64,000 bases of DNA from Acidobacteriota bacterium (GCA_013289685.1 JABCZL010000001.1:65838-129837), one strand, 5' to 3'; counted from the stretch's first letter, positions 35,419 through 46,158 are shown. Translations and numbers: made by a program. Notes: generated from the letters alone by a model not told the origin.

Positions 35419-37884
35419 TTATTTGCTTCCCCCTGATCGCTGCGCCAGAAAATCCTCTCGGCACCTCTTCGCTCCTGCGAGTAACTCTGCGAACTCCGGC
35501 GTGCCTCTCAGCTTCGTCCACACGGAATCGTTCTCTAGCCCCTCATAGGGACAATAGTGCCCCTCGATCGAGCTTTTGATCATCCGCATCGCCAGTTCAT
35601 TCTGTCCGCAGAAGAGCGTGTCGCTGGCGACGACATAATGCACTTCTGGGTCAGGATCCGCCAACACTTCGGCTGCTTCTTGCTGCGCAAGTTTCACTGC
35701 GTTCTCGGAGCCCGGATGATCGACGCACGCAAGCATGAGTGGGCTCCATCGCTGATCGTGAAATTTATCGGCAAGATCACGGACTGAAGCCAGCTTCCCG
35801 TCACGAATATAAAGCCGGATCATATTGCTCGCCGCCCAGGCTGTCCCCGAATCCAGTTGGAGAAACTCCGTCGCCCGCGCGTAGTTGCCCAGTTGTTCGA
35901 ACGAGAATACGCATGAGCGAAACGCATAATTCCCCGGATCGAGCGCCAGCGCGGTGTCACACTCGTGTGCGGATTCTTCGATGGCTCCGCCATAGCGCAG
36001 GACGTACGACAGAGCAAAGTGCGCTGTGGCGTTCTCTGGATGGCGATCGACGAGAGCCCTCGCGCCCTGGTAAGCCTTGACTAACTCCCCTCTCTCGACT
36101 TGGCGCCCGGTCATCTGGGCCGCCGGGTTAACGAAGTTGGGATCGAGCGCCATGGCCCTTTCCAGCGCGGCGAGTGAACGGACAAACGCTGGCGCACCGC
36201 CGTCCGAGTAGGCGCCGTCGTATCCGTAGCGCTGCCCCAAAGCATCCCAGGCTGGCGCATAAGTAGGGTCCAGCCCGACGGCGCGCTCCAGCATGGCAAT
36301 CGCGTCCTTATTGGGGAGCGGATCATGCGACACCGCAATGCTGCGCAGGTAGAGATCGTAGGCTTCTTCATTCTTCGGATGGGTGGCGCCCTCGGCCGAA
36401 TCCGTTCCCGCGCCCAGAGCCGGAACCAGGCCCTGCCGCACCTTCGCCGCGATCTGCCCGCGCATCGCGATCATATCCGGCGCAGCCACAGTCATGGTGT
36501 CGCGCCAGATGGTGCGGTTGTTGTCGATATCAATCGCTTCCAGCGTGATCTGCAGCTGCGAGCCTTCTTTCAGAAAGTGCCCGGTTACCACATCCGTCAC
36601 GTGCATCGCGTGACCAGCTTCCTGCAGGTCGAGCGTGGGCGAGTCATACTTGCTGGTCGTCGCGAATGGACGGATCGACAGCGAGCGCACATAGCTCAGT
36701 GAGGTCGCAATCTCGTCGGCCAGGCCAAGGCGAAGAAAATCCAGATCCTTGTCTGCTCCCATGTTCTGCAGGGGAAGAACGGCAACGGTTCGCGGATTCG
36801 CAGCACTCGTCCCTGGCGCGGACGGACGCCGTGCTTGCCAATAAAGCACTGCCAATACAATTGCGGCGACCGCGGCCACCGCCAGCACGATTTTTCCGTA
36901 AGAAATCTTCGCGGCGGCTGCGGTGGCTGCACCACTCTCGGCGACTGCGCTGCGCTGCCCGGAACTCGCCGATCCCGCGCCACTCTCAGCCCGTGCAGAA
37001 GACTCCGCCAAGGGCGCGCGTCCCGAGTCCGTATCGCGCTTTAGACGCTGCAGGTCGCTGCGCATCTCCGAGGCGTGCTGGTAGCGCAGGTTGATGTCTT
37101 TCTCCAGCGCCTTGTTGATGATGTCTTCCAGCCGCGCCGGCACTTCGTGATTCAGCCGCACTGCGGGGACCGGCGCGCGATTCATGATGCTTTCGCAAAT
37201 GACTGCCGAGCTCTCGCCATGGAAGGGAACATCGCCGGTTGCCATTTCATACAGGACGGCGCCGAACGAGAACAAGTCGCTGCGGGCATCCAGTTCGCGC
37301 CCCCGCACCTGTTCCGGCGACATGTAGGCCACGGTGCCGACCATCGTGCCGGGGCTGGTGAGATGCGCCTCGTCCAGCGTTTGCGTTTTGTCGGCCTGCG
37401 TTCTTTGCGTCCCCGCCGCCACCTTAGCCAGTCCGAAGTCGAGGATCTTCGCATGACCGCGCTTGGTCACGAAAATGTTCGCGGGCTTGATGTCGCGGTG
37501 CACAATGCCTTCGGCGTGGGCAGCGTCGAGGGCGTCGGCGATCTCAATCGCCAGGTTCACGAGCCGGTCATTCTCCATTGGACGCGAGCCGATGGCGTGC
37601 TTGAGCGTGAGACCGTCGAGGAACTCCATGGCGATAAACGCCTGGCCTTCGTGCTCATCAATCTCGTAAATCGTGCAGATGTTGGGATGGTTTAACGCCG
37701 AGGCCGCCTGCGCCTCGCGTTGGAAGCGCGCCAGCGCCTGCGGGTCTTTGGCGACGTCATCGGGCAGAAACTTGAGCGCCACAAAGCGCCGGAGTTTGAG
37801 ATCTTCGGCCTTATAGACCACGCCCATGCCGCCGCCGCCCAGCTTCTCGACGAGGCGGTAATGCGAGATAGTCTGCCCGATCAT
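35419..37884 (-). CDS. Transmembrane Ser/Thr protein kinase with TPR-type sensor
   Basis: 821 residues. The kinase (about 10-275) has the Gly loop [13 protein letters not shown], the lysine in [18 protein letters not shown] and DFGLAK. After a linker comes one transmembrane helix ([17 protein letters not shown], ~330). The outer part begins with a TolB-like beta domain ([30 protein letters not shown]) and continues as TPR-like helices ([28 protein letters not shown]). This layout is typical of Acidobacterial PknB-like kinases; targets are unknown. Confidence 0.92.
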   Translation of the reverse strand: MIGQTISHYRLVEKLGGGGMGVVYKAEDLKLRRFVALKFLPDDVAKDPQALARFQREAQAASALNHPNICTIYEIDEHEGQAFIAMEFLDGLTLKHAIGSRPMENDRLVNLAIEIADALDAAHAEGIVHRDIKPANIFVTKRGHAKILDFGLAKVAAGTQRTQADKTQTLDEAHLTSPGTMVGTVAYMSPEQVRGRELDARSDLFSFGAVLYEMATGDVPFHGESSAVICESIMNRAPVPAVRLNHEVPARLEDIINKALEKDINLRYQHASEMRSDLQRLKRDTDSGRAPLAESSARAESGAGSASSGQRSAVAESGAATAAAAKISYGKIVLAVAAVAAIVLAVLYWQARRPSAPGTSAANPRTVAVLPLQNMGADKDLDFLRLGLADEIATSLSYVRSLSIRPFATTSKYDSPTLDLQEAGHAMHVTDVVTGHFLKEGSQLQITLEAIDIDNNRTIWRDTMTVAAPDMIAMRGQIAAKVRQGLVPALGAGTDSAEGATHPKNEEAYDLYLRSIAVSHDPLPNKDAIAMLERAVGLDPTYAPAWDALGQRYGYDGAYSDGGAPAFVRSLAALERAMALDPNFVNPAAQMTGRQVERGELVKAYQGARALVDRHPENATAHFALSYVLRYGGAIEESAHECDTALALDPGNYAFRSCVFSFEQLGNYARATEFLQLDSGTAWAASNMIRLYIRDGKLASVRDLADKFHDQRWSPLMLACVDHPGSENAVKLAQQEAAEVLADPDPEVHYVVASDTLFCGQNELAMRMIKSSIEGHYCPYEGLENDSVWTKLRGTPEFAELLAGAKRCREDFLAQRSGGSK

Positions 37885-37988
37885 GGGTTACCCGAACGAT
37901 GGTTTACCTGAACAATGGACCAGAATCCTACGTGGGCGAGCTGGGCAAGTCAATGAAACGAGGCGGCAGGGTGAAGATGCCGGCCTGC

Positions 37989-38516
37989 TCATACTTTCTC
38001 GATCGTGACCTTCTTCAGCACCACATCCTTGTTCGGGCGATTCTGGCGATTCTGGGGAACTCCAGTGATCTTCACCGCGATGTCCTGCCCCTCGACAACC
38101 TCGCCGAAAATCGTGTGCTTCCCCGTGAGCCATGTAGTCGGCACGGTGGTGATGAAGAACTGCGAGCCGTTCGTGTTCGGCCCGGCGTTTGCCATGGCCA
38201 GTTTGCCCGGCTGGTCGAATTTGTGCGGCGATCCCCTGGTCTCGTCCTCGAATTGATAGCCCGGCCCGCCCGTGCCCGTCCCCTGCGGATCTCCGCCCTG
38301 AATCATGAAGTCGGGAATTACGCGGTGAAAAATTGTCCCATCATAAAGCCGGTCTTTCGACTTTTTGCGCGACGTGGGATGCGTCCATTCCCGCTTACCC
38401 TCGGCAAGTTCGACGAAGTTGGCGACAGTCTTGGGCGCCTCTTTTTCAAACAGGCGGCAAACGATGGTTCCTTCGGAGGTTTCAAAGGTAGCGTAGAGTC
38501 CAGGTTGACGAGTCAT
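37989..38516 (-). CDS. Cyclophilin-type peptidyl-prolyl isomerase, cytoplasmic
   Basis: 175 residues with no signal peptide. [15 protein letters not shown], the [15 protein letters not shown] block and the TIFGEVVEG stretch are the cyclophilin active site (Arg, Phe, Gln and His positions). It catalyses proline cis-trans isomerisation. The ATG at 38516 gives a start just before the domain; the frame upstream is open but unlike protein. Confidence 0.93.
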   Translation of the reverse strand: MTRQPGLYATFETSEGTIVCRLFEKEAPKTVANFVELAEGKREWTHPTSRKKSKDRLYDGTIFHRVIPDFMIQGGDPQGTGTGGPGYQFEDETRGSPHKFDQPGKLAMANAGPNTNGSQFFITTVPTTWLTGKHTIFGEVVEGQDIAVKITGVPQNRQNRPNKDVVLKKVTIEKV

Positions 38517-38541
38517 AAAATCCTTTCGGCTAGATAGTAGC

Positions 38542-38581
38542 GCCGGCGTCTCGCCGGCTGTCGTGAGGGCGTCTCGCCCTC
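38542..38581. repeat. Twin hairpins between the two cyclophilin genes
   Basis: Perfect stems GCCGGC-GTCTC-GCCGGC (38542-38558) and GAGGGC-GTCTC-GCCCTC (38565-38581). Two hairpins with the same GTCTC core are a composite repeat; they probably also affect the transcript between the genes. Confidence 0.7.
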
Positions 38582-38603
38582 GCACGCAATAGAACTGCAA
38601 CTC

Positions 38604-39362
38604 TCAGTTCGGTGTTGGAGTCGTCTTTGGAGCAGTCGCCGCCGCAGGCTTCTTCACCGTGCTTCCGGCTGCCGGCTTCGCGGCTGTCCCCGTGCTGCGC
38701 ACAATGCTGATGTGGATAATCTTCACCGGACGAAACGGCTTATCCGTCGCGGGATCCCTGGCCATGTGGGCAATCTGCTTCACCAGCGCCACGGCGGCTT
38801 CGTCGCACTGTCCGAAAATCGTGTAGCCGCCGTTGAGGTGCGGCGTTGCCACCTCGGTGATGAAAAACTGCGAGCCGTTCGTGCCCGGCCCGGAGTTGGC
38901 ATAGGCCAGCCGCCCTGGCTGATCAAACAACAGATCAGGCGTCGCCTCGTTCTTAAACTGATATCCGGGATCTCCCGTGCCGTTACCCGCGGGATCTCCG
39001 CCCTGAATCATAAAGTCAGGAATCACGCGATGAAAAATCGTCCCGTCATACAGCGGCACACCGTGCTTGGTCGCCCCGCTCACCGGATTCTTCCAGTCCT
39101 TGGTTCCGCTGGCCAGCCCAATAAAATTCTCCACGCCAATCGGCGCTTTGTCCGGAAACAGCGTGCATGTCATGTTACCCGCCGTGGTTTTGATGATGGC
39201 CGTCGGCTTCGTTGATATATGAACAACGGGCTTCGCTGCACTACTCGGTTTCGCGGCAGTGCCAGGCTTAGCCGCCGGCGCGGTCTGGGTTGCAGAACTC
39301 GCCTGCCCCCACGCAGCCGAGGCCGCCATTATTATTACTAAAATCGCGAATGTCTTACGCAT
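38604..39362 (-). CDS. Cyclophilin-type peptidyl-prolyl isomerase, exported
   Basis: 252 residues with a signal peptide (ILVIIMAASAAWGQA), then an Ala/Thr/Pro-rich linker (about 25-60) and a cyclophilin domain ([39 protein letters not shown]). The C-terminus is again Ala/Pro-rich. Probably a periplasmic folding enzyme. It is a paralogue of the next gene downstream, whose cytoplasmic copy lacks the export signal. Confidence 0.92.
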   Translation of the reverse strand: MRKTFAILVIIMAASAAWGQASSATQTAPAAKPGTAAKPSSAAKPVVHISTKPTAIIKTTAGNMTCTLFPDKAPIGVENFIGLASGTKDWKNPVSGATKHGVPLYDGTIFHRVIPDFMIQGGDPAGNGTGDPGYQFKNEATPDLLFDQPGRLAYANSGPGTNGSQFFITEVATPHLNGGYTIFGQCDEAAVALVKQIAHMARDPATDKPFRPVKIIHISIVRSTGTAAKPAAGSTVKKPAAATAPKTTPTPN

Positions 39363-39521
39363 AGATGCTCCTTGCAATTGGAGATGTTGCCGGAATCGCC
39401 GCAACGTTGCATTGTACGACAGACGCGCTCATTGTTCCTCGGCGAGCGAAACCGCAATCGGATCCGGGTACCCCATTTTGGTACCGTCCTTTGCGGCAAA
39501 AGTGGGGAAGTTCGACGGAAT

Positions 39522-40793
39522 CTATTTCGCCGCCTGCATCTCGTGGCTCACGCCTTCCACTTCGCGAAACACGCGCATCAGATTCCCACCCAGAATCTTC
39601 TTGATGTCCTCGGCACTGTACCCACGGTCGAGCAGCGCCTGCGTGATCTTCGGCAAATCGGCGGCCGAGTCGATCCCCTGCGGCGTCGCGCCACTCACGC
39701 CGTCAAAGTCCGACCCCAGTCCCACGTGATCAATTCCCGCAACCTTCGCGATGTGATCGATGTGATCGATCAACGACTTCAGCGGAGGCCGCGGAATCTT
39801 GGCCGCCCACTCGCGCTCAATGCGATCGATCTCGACATAATTCACTGGCTTCCCCTGGGCTTTCAATTCGTCAACATACTTCTGAATGGCGGCGGCCATA
39901 TCCTTGGCCTGGGCGATCTGGGCCTTGCGGAAATCTTCGTCAATAAATCCGTTGAAAAAATTCACCTGCACCACGCCGCCATTCTTGGTTACGGCGCGCA
40001 GCATCTCGTCCGTCATATTGCGCGGAGCATCCACCAGCGCCCGCGCCGATGAGTGCGACGCAATCACTGGAGCTTTCGTGGTCGCGATCGCATCCCAGAA
40101 CGTCTTATCCGCGACGTGCGAGATGTCGACCATCATGCCCAGCCGGTTCATCTCCAGCACCACTTGCTTGCCGAAATCCGTCAGGCCGTTGTGGTGCTGC
40201 ACCTTCGCGTCATCGATATCCCCGGAAGAGTCCGCCCACTCGTTGGTGTTCGACCAAGACAACGTCATGTAGCGCACGCCCAGCCGGTAATAATCGCGCA
40301 GCAGGTGAATATCATTTTCGATCGAGTGCCCGCCCTCAATCCCCATTAGCGCGGCGAGTTTGTGCTCCTTGTGGGCCCGGTCAATGTCCGCGGGCGAATA
40401 AGCCATCATCATTCGGTCGGGATGCCGCGCCGCCTGCTCATACACCGAATCGATCAAGTCAAACGTGTGCCGGGCGAAATGCCCCTGGTTCGTGTCCGGG
40501 TCTACCCAGATGGAAAAGAATTCCGCTCCCAGGTTTCCGCGGCGCGCTTTGTCGAGGCTGATGTGGCCAATATCTTTGGGATCGGTCGACCCCAGATCGA
40601 AGCCTTCGTCGAGAAACCGCTGAGGCGTATCGGCGTGGGTGTCAACCACTAGCGCGGAATCGTGAATCTTCTGGGCCCGCGCGCTGACAACCACGTCAGG
40701 CGCAGCCGGCGATTTGTCTGGGGCCTGGGCCGCGGCCCGGGATGAGATCGAAGCAAAGACGAGCGCAAAAATGAGCAAGAGCCGGTTTGTCAT
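39522..40793 (-). CDS. M19 membrane dipeptidase, exported
   Basis: 423 residues with a signal peptide (ALVFASISSRAAAQA). The metal ligands are visible: DTHADTP (H-x-D), the E in MGIEGGHS, VDISHVAD and ASHSSARAL (two His), and the D in LGSDFDGV. The family (renal dipeptidase) cleaves dipeptides and some beta-lactams in the periplasm. ATG at 40793; an upstream frame extension is not supported. Confidence 0.93.
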   Translation of the reverse strand: MTNRLLLIFALVFASISSRAAAQAPDKSPAAPDVVVSARAQKIHDSALVVDTHADTPQRFLDEGFDLGSTDPKDIGHISLDKARRGNLGAEFFSIWVDPDTNQGHFARHTFDLIDSVYEQAARHPDRMMMAYSPADIDRAHKEHKLAALMGIEGGHSIENDIHLLRDYYRLGVRYMTLSWSNTNEWADSSGDIDDAKVQHHNGLTDFGKQVVLEMNRLGMMVDISHVADKTFWDAIATTKAPVIASHSSARALVDAPRNMTDEMLRAVTKNGGVVQVNFFNGFIDEDFRKAQIAQAKDMAAAIQKYVDELKAQGKPVNYVEIDRIEREWAAKIPRPPLKSLIDHIDHIAKVAGIDHVGLGSDFDGVSGATPQGIDSAADLPKITQALLDRGYSAEDIKKILGGNLMRVFREVEGVSHEMQAAK

Positions 40794-40907
40794 AAGTGGT
40801 GGCCCACGAAAAAAGAAGTGCGGGGCAGGTCCCGATTGTATAGGCAAATCCCGGAACCCCACAAAAGGATCAGCCCGGAAAGGGGTCATCCTGACCGGAG
40901 CCGTTCT

Positions 40908-41486
40908 TCAGGCGGAGGGAAGGATCTCATGCGTGGAGTTAGTAAAGTTCAGCTGCAAGGCAGCGAGTGCCAGTTGCACGCATGTTTCTAGAGGTTGTTC
41001 GGTGTCGATCACAGTCTTAGCGTGCCTGATCGCTTCGAACCGCGCCTTCACCTCCAGATAAAGCTGGAAGTCGCGATTTCCAGCAGGATGCCCTCCACCC
41101 TCCGCATCGGCCGCAAGCCGGCGTCGCGCTGTCTCCTCCGAGCATACGCACTCGAGAATGCGCCACGGCTGCTGTAGAGAATCCGCCGCGCCAATCACGT
41201 TTTCAATCTGGTAACGCCGCGAGAACGGCCGTCCATCCAGAAAAATTGCTCGCGCCGGATTCCGCGCCAACAAGTATCCCGCGGTTTCGAGCATCACCTG
41301 CAGGCAATAGTCGTCCTGCCGTGTCGAGTATTCGATCTCATCCGGCAGGAAGATCGCGTGCCGGATTTCATCCTTGCTCAAGAACCGCCCCAGCGTGCGA
41401 GCCGTCAGTTCACGGGCAAGCGTGCTCTTCCCAGTGCCGGGAAGTCCAGCCATCAAAACAATCATAGGAAGTGTGTGCACGGACAC
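40908..41486 (-). CDS. P-loop NTPase, putative kinase
   Basis: 192 residues. Walker A is LMAGLPGTGKSTLARELTAR and a second motif AIFLDGRPFSRR carries an acidic residue and arginine. Of the AAA_33 zeta-toxin-like/gluconate-kinase type of small P-loop kinases; the substrate is not predictable. It starts at ATG 41486 (MSVHTLPMIVLM). Confidence 0.75.
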   Translation of the reverse strand: MSVHTLPMIVLMAGLPGTGKSTLARELTARTLGRFLSKDEIRHAIFLPDEIEYSTRQDDYCLQVMLETAGYLLARNPARAIFLDGRPFSRRYQIENVIGAADSLQQPWRILECVCSEETARRRLAADAEGGGHPAGNRDFQLYLEVKARFEAIRHAKTVIDTEQPLETCVQLALAALQLNFTNSTHEILPSA

Positions 41487-41546
41487 ATATCCACGCCTGA
41501 AGAGAATGGTAATGGATTCACTGCCGGAGGAAACTGCCTGAACCGG

Positions 41547-42314
41547 CTAATTAGTCCCGCTGCCCAGCGCAACCTGCATGTCCACCGGCTTCTCGCGGTC
41601 GGGATGCTCGACGGGAACGATATCCTGCGTCTCGCGCCAATCGGAATAGAGTCCGCTGACCATGATATGGAACACCCACTGGTGCCGCTCTTCTTCCGGT
41701 TCCACCAGGCCGAGTGCCTTCATGTAGAAGAGGTAGTGCTCCATCCAGTGAACCTGATCCTTGCTCATGCCGCGGCGCTGCAGGTCGACCGTCACGCCCG
41801 CCAGATGCGAAGACGCCGTATCGCCGTCGGCCGGAGCCGCATTGCGGTTATGTCGGCGCAGCTTTTTCTGAACCTTCACCGTACGCACCGCCGAGTTCAC
41901 CTGAATCTGCTGATGGAAGCGGTTGTAGTAGGCCTGGCTCAGATCGTTGACAAAATCCAGCGTCCACGGACGGCAGTAGCGCCGCGAAGGATCCAGCCGC
42001 GGATCGAAGCGCAAGGTTTCTCCCGCGCGAATTTCCAGCAGGGAACCGTCCGCCTTCAAAGCCTCAAGCTCAGTGTCATTCTGAATGCGCGGCAGGTCGA
42101 GCCGGTCGATCTCCGCGTTCTGGATCAGCAGTGATTCATGCGACGGCCGGAACAGCGGATTCCATCTCAGCCACCGGAAACGTCTGTGGTGCACGTTCGC
42201 CCGACGCACCGCAAAGGCGCGGCCCGACATCCCGCCGCACACCATGGCCAGAAGGATCACGGCCGCGAATTGGAATCGAACGAAGTGTCTCAAGAGTTTC
42301 CTATTGTCCCTCAC
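41547..42314 (-). CDS. DUF5715-type protein with N-terminal membrane segment
   Basis: 255 residues from the GTG at 42314; a TTG at 42371 would add 19 residues. A transmembrane segment (FQFAAVILLAMVCGGM) precedes a soluble domain with NSAVRTVKVQKKLRRHN, SSHLAGVTVDLQRRGMSKDQVHWMEHYLFYM, and WVFHIMVSGLYSDW, the features of DUF5715 (a metal-binding D,D-carboxypeptidase-like fold: the S-x-H-x-x-G-x-x-V-D pattern). Possibly a peptidoglycan enzyme; not proven. Confidence 0.65.
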   Translation of the reverse strand: MRDNRKLLRHFVRFQFAAVILLAMVCGGMSGRAFAVRRANVHHRRFRWLRWNPLFRPSHESLLIQNAEIDRLDLPRIQNDTELEALKADGSLLEIRAGETLRFDPRLDPSRRYCRPWTLDFVNDLSQAYYNRFHQQIQVNSAVRTVKVQKKLRRHNRNAAPADGDTASSHLAGVTVDLQRRGMSKDQVHWMEHYLFYMKALGLVEPEEERHQWVFHIMVSGLYSDWRETQDIVPVEHPDREKPVDMQVALGSGTN

Positions 42315-42615
42315 GAACTTTGTTCCGTCGCGAGTAGCGGCTATTCTATGCCATGCTGTCAAGTGGTCCAACCCGAGACTGCTGCCGGACCGTTACTTGC
42401 GTACCCAAAACGCCACTTCCGAGTGGTTACCTGATCCCCACGCAGGAAGCCAGACAACAGTTTTAACGGCAAATGACGGGCCATACTTGAGCCCGCGGAG
42501 CGGCCAGCTATGTGCGTGGATTGCCACGACTTGGCGCGATTAGACGACGCTCAGGCGAGCCCAAAGGGGCGCTTCTAAGACAATAGTGACAAATCCAGGA
42601 CAATCATGACAAAAA

Positions 42616-43365
42616 TCAGCGCCGCAAGAGGTCACCCAGCGCTTGCTTCATGACCTGCCCGCCCACCTCGGAGATGGACCTGGTCAGCGGAATATCCTTG
42701 GGGCAAACCTCGACGCAGTTCTGCGCATACCCACATTCCTGGATGCCGCCGTCACCCATCAGCGCCGCCAGCCGCTCGCGCTCCAGCGCCTTGCCGGTGG
42801 GATGGGTGTTGAACAACCGCACCTGCGCGATGGTCGCCGCGCCCACGAATCCCGTGCTTTCGTTGAACTGCGGGCAAGCCTCCATGCAGCAGCAACACGA
42901 AATGCATCGCGAAATGGGATACGCGACTTCCTGCTCCTCGGCCGACATGCGCGGTCCGGGGCCCAGATCGTACGTGCCATCGATCGGCACCCAAGCCTTC
43001 ACGGCCTTGAGATTTTCGAAGATCACGTTGCGATCGGTGGCCAAATCGCGGACGACTGGGAACTTGGAAAACGGCTCCAGCCGGATCGGCTGCTCCAGAT
43101 GGTCGATCAGGGCCGAGCAGGCCATCCGTGCCCGCCCGTTGATCAACATGGCACACGATCCGCACACTTCCTCGAGACAATTCGAGTCGTAGGTGATAGG
43201 CGTCGTCGCCTTGCCGTCGCGAGTCAACGGTTCGGCCGCAATGTCCATCAGCGCCGAAATAACATTCATGTTCGGCCGGTAGGGGACCGAGAACTCCTCC
43301 CAGTAGGATTTGGAAGCAGGAGTGTTCTGCCGCTTGATCTTGAGTATGACGGATTTTTCAGCCAT
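42616..43365 (-). CDS. sdhB: Succinate dehydrogenase iron-sulfur subunit
   Basis: 249 residues. The [2Fe-2S] cluster cysteines are in SNCLEEVCGSCAM and RMACSAL; the [4Fe-4S]/[3Fe-4S] ligands are in CISCCCCMEACPQ and CGYAQNCVEVCPKD. Transfers electrons from FAD to quinone through the membrane anchor. Last gene of the sdhC-sdhA-sdhB run on the minus strand. Confidence 0.97.
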   Translation of the reverse strand: MAEKSVILKIKRQNTPASKSYWEEFSVPYRPNMNVISALMDIAAEPLTRDGKATTPITYDSNCLEEVCGSCAMLINGRARMACSALIDHLEQPIRLEPFSKFPVVRDLATDRNVIFENLKAVKAWVPIDGTYDLGPGPRMSAEEQEVAYPISRCISCCCCMEACPQFNESTGFVGAATIAQVRLFNTHPTGKALERERLAALMGDGGIQECGYAQNCVEVCPKDIPLTRSISEVGGQVMKQALGDLLRR

Positions 43366-43388
43366 TCGGTCTCAGCCCTTAATATTCA

Positions 43389-43474
43389 TTGTCATCCTGA
43401 GCAAAGCGAAGGATCCATGCACCCTGCCGGCACCAGCAAACTGCATAGGTCCTTCGCTTCGCTCAGGATGACAA
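43389..43474. repeat. Large hairpin repeat, GTCATCCTGAGC family
   Basis: TTGTCATCCTGAGC … GCTCAGGATGACAA arms (with GGATCC/GGTCC inside) make a strong stem-loop between sdhA and sdhB. It is a well-known dispersed repeat type in Acidobacteria; sitting inside an operon it could modulate sdhB expression. Confidence 0.75.
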
Positions 43475-43489
43475 CCTGAACAAAAATTC

Positions 43490-45259
43490 TCAGTACTTCC
43501 TCGGCCGCGGCGGAATCAGCGACGTGTCCACGGGCTCAAATTCGAACTTCGGCTCATCCGCATCGGGCGCGAAATACGCCTTCGTCGTCTTCAGCCAGTT
43601 TTTGTCATCGCGCTCGGGAAAGTCCGGCTTGTAATGTGCGCCGCGCGATTCATCCCGCATGCCCGCGCCCTGCGCAATCACCCGCGCCAGCTGCAGCATG
43701 TTATAAAGCTGCCGCGCGAACACCACCGTTGTGTTCGCCCACATCGTGCGGTCGCTCAGATTGATCTTGCGATAGCGCTCCAGCATCTCGACCAGCTTGG
43801 CGTCGGTCTGCTGCAACGCTTTGTTGTAGCGGATGACGGTGCAGTCCTTGGTCATCAACTCGCCCATCTCACGCCACAGCTTGACCGGATTTTCCGTCCC
43901 CTGATTATTCATGAGCAGGGAATTGCTCTCTTCCTGGCGTTTCTTCTCGGCGTCAAAGCAGCCGTTCCCGTCAGCAAGTGCCTGCAGCCCGCGCGCGTAT
44001 TTCACCGCATTCGGCCCGGCAATCCCTCCGCCGTAGATGCAGGACACCAGCGAGTTCGCTCCCAAGCGGTTGGCGCCGTGGTATTGATATTCGCACTCTC
44101 CCGCGGCGAAGACACCGGGAATGTTGGTTTGCTGGTGGAAGTCGACCCAGAGCCCGCCCATGGTGTAATGCATTCCGGGAAAAATCTTCATCGGCGTGTC
44201 GCGCGGATCGTCGCCCACAAACTTCTCATAGATTTCGAGAATGCCTTCGAGTTTCTTGTCCAGAAGTTTGCGGTCGATGTGAGTCAGGTCGAGATAGACC
44301 ATCGGCTTGCCGTCGATGCCGAGGTTATGCTCGAACACAACTTTGAAAATTGCCCGCGTGGCAATGTCGCGGGGCACAAGGTTGCCGTACTTCGGATACC
44401 ACTCTTCGAGAAAGTACCAACGCTCCTTCTCGGGAATTGCCTTCGGATCGCGATTGTCGCCAGTCTTCTTCGGAACCCAGACGCGGCCGCCCTCGCCGCG
44501 GGCGGACTCCGACATCAATCGCAGCTTGTCCTCGCCGGGGATGCAGGTGGGATGCACCTGAATGAATTCTCCGTTGGCATAGAAGGCACCCTGCTGGTAC
44601 AGCGCCGACTGCGCGGAACCCGTGCATACAACCGAATTCGTCGACTTGCCAAAGATCGCGCCGTTCCCACCGGTCGCGATGATGATCGCGTCGGCCGGGA
44701 AGGTGCGCACTTCCATCGAGCGGAGGTCCATGGCGCAGATGCCGCGACAGACGCGGTTGCCATCGAGCACGGCCGACAGAAATTCCCAGTGCTCGTACTT
44801 CTTCACCTTGCCTTCGGATTCGTAACGCCGGACTTGTTCGTCGAGTGCGTAAAGCAATTGTTGCCCGGTCGTCGCGCCGGCGAACGCCGTGCGGTTATAA
44901 AGAGTCCCGCCAAAGCGGCGGAAGTCGAGCAGCCCTTCCGGTGTGCGATTGAAGGGCACGCCCATGCGGTCAAGGAGATCAATAATCCCCGGGGCGGCCT
45001 CGCACATGTCTTTAATCGGAGGCTGGTTGCCCAGAAAATCTCCGCCGTAGACGGTGTCGTCAAAATGCTTCCACGTCGAATCGCCTTCGCCCTTCAGGTT
45101 CTTCGCCGCGTTAATCCCGCCCTGCGCGCACACGGAGTGCGACCGTTTCACCGGAACAATGGAGAACAGGTCGACGTTCGCGCCCATCTCCGCGATCTTG
45201 ATGACCGCGGCCAGTCCGGCAAGGCCGCCACCGACGACAATGATTTTGGGAGTCGCCAT
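43490..45259 (-). CDS. sdhA: Succinate dehydrogenase flavoprotein subunit
   Basis: 589 residues. VVGGGLAGLAAVIKIAE is the FAD-binding GxGxxG, HSVCAQGGINAAKN includes the flavin-attachment His region, HPTCIPGEDKL and SESARGEGGRVW bear active-site residues, and HYTMGGLWVDFH and GECEYQYHGANRLGANSL complete the family pattern. Oxidises succinate to fumarate. Of the Bacillus-type (B-type) SdhA length. Ends one base before sdhC. Confidence 0.97.
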   Translation of the reverse strand: MATPKIIVVGGGLAGLAAVIKIAEMGANVDLFSIVPVKRSHSVCAQGGINAAKNLKGEGDSTWKHFDDTVYGGDFLGNQPPIKDMCEAAPGIIDLLDRMGVPFNRTPEGLLDFRRFGGTLYNRTAFAGATTGQQLLYALDEQVRRYESEGKVKKYEHWEFLSAVLDGNRVCRGICAMDLRSMEVRTFPADAIIIATGGNGAIFGKSTNSVVCTGSAQSALYQQGAFYANGEFIQVHPTCIPGEDKLRLMSESARGEGGRVWVPKKTGDNRDPKAIPEKERWYFLEEWYPKYGNLVPRDIATRAIFKVVFEHNLGIDGKPMVYLDLTHIDRKLLDKKLEGILEIYEKFVGDDPRDTPMKIFPGMHYTMGGLWVDFHQQTNIPGVFAAGECEYQYHGANRLGANSLVSCIYGGGIAGPNAVKYARGLQALADGNGCFDAEKKRQEESNSLLMNNQGTENPVKLWREMGELMTKDCTVIRYNKALQQTDAKLVEMLERYRKINLSDRTMWANTTVVFARQLYNMLQLARVIAQGAGMRDESRGAHYKPDFPERDDKNWLKTTKAYFAPDADEPKFEFEPVDTSLIPPRPRKY

Positions 45260-45260
45260 C

Positions 45261-46046
45261 TTATTGCACCGGCCTTCCGTTGCTGGCGGTCTGCGCGCCC
45301 GCTTTATGACTGGAATGAATCATGGTGCGGTTCTGATCGTCGGTCGGCAACGCCTGGGAGCGAAACGAATACAAACTCGCAAACCCCGCCCCGCACAGCA
45401 CCAGGAACAACACCAGGCACACGCGCAACAGCCGCTTCTGCGCCTTATCCCCCGACACGATGCCCCACTTCGCCGAGAACAGCCAGATGCCGTACGCGAA
45501 GTGCCACGAAGCCGCGACCAGTCCGAGCACGTAGAACAGGAACAGCCCGGTCTGCATCACCTCATGCTGCACTTTGCCAAAGGAAAGCTCTGGGTGGGCG
45601 TGCAGATCGTCACCGAGAAATCGCATCGTGTATACGTGCCACACGATGTAGACGAAGGCGATGCCGCCGGTCCAGCGCTGTGCCGTATACATCCAGTTGC
45701 CGCTCCAGGGATACGCCGTCGTGTTCCCATCGCCGCGGTACCAGATGTAAAACCCGTAGAGCGCGTGAAACGCAATCGGCAGCCAGATCCCGAACAGTTC
45801 CAGGAAAAATACGAGCGGAAGGTTCGCCAGAAAGCTGACCTGGCGCGCATACGCATCCGGTCCGCTGATGGCCGTGGAGTTCGAAATCAGAATATGTTCA
45901 AACAGGAATGCGCCCACCGGAACGATCCCCGACAGGGAATGCAGTCGGCGCAACACGAACGAATACCCCTGTCCTGCGCGCAACGGAGCCACTCCGGGCA
46001 CGGCAATTTCCTTAGCCCCGGGAGCAGTAGAACTGGCTGACGCCAC
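45261..46046 (-). CDS. sdhC: Succinate dehydrogenase cytochrome b558-type membrane anchor
   Basis: 261 residues with five hydrophobic helices (for example RLHSLSGIVPVGAFLFEHIL, WTGGIAFVYIVWHVYTMRFL, FLFYVLGLVAASWHFAYGIW). Histidines in these helices are the likely haem ligands. It anchors the SdhAB dimer and passes electrons to quinone. First gene of the operon. Confidence 0.9.
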   Translation of the reverse strand: MASASSTAPGAKEIAVPGVAPLRAGQGYSFVLRRLHSLSGIVPVGAFLFEHILISNSTAISGPDAYARQVSFLANLPLVFFLELFGIWLPIAFHALYGFYIWYRGDGNTTAYPWSGNWMYTAQRWTGGIAFVYIVWHVYTMRFLGDDLHAHPELSFGKVQHEVMQTGLFLFYVLGLVAASWHFAYGIWLFSAKWGIVSGDKAQKRLLRVCLVLFLVLCGAGFASLYSFRSQALPTDDQNRTMIHSSHKAGAQTASNGRPVQ

Positions 46047-46138
46047 GAAACGCTCCTTATGAGTTCAACAGACTTGCCCAAGAATGCAAAAATAACTTTT
46101 TATTATCGGGCTGCGAGAGAAGTGAAGTCAAATGTGGA

Positions 46139-46158
46139 GCGGACACTCCTGTCCGCTG
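46139..46158. repeat. Perfect hairpin in the sdhC-rdgB gap
   Basis: AGCGGACA and TGTCCGCT arms around a CTCC loop, one of several such palindromes between genes here. It lies upstream of sdhC and could be a regulatory or dispersed repeat. Confidence 0.55.

Noticed and set aside
43634..45838. A 734-codon rightward open frame over sdhA and sdhC
   Set aside because: It is antisense to the conserved sdhA and sdhC genes and has no recognisable domain; a GC-driven shadow.
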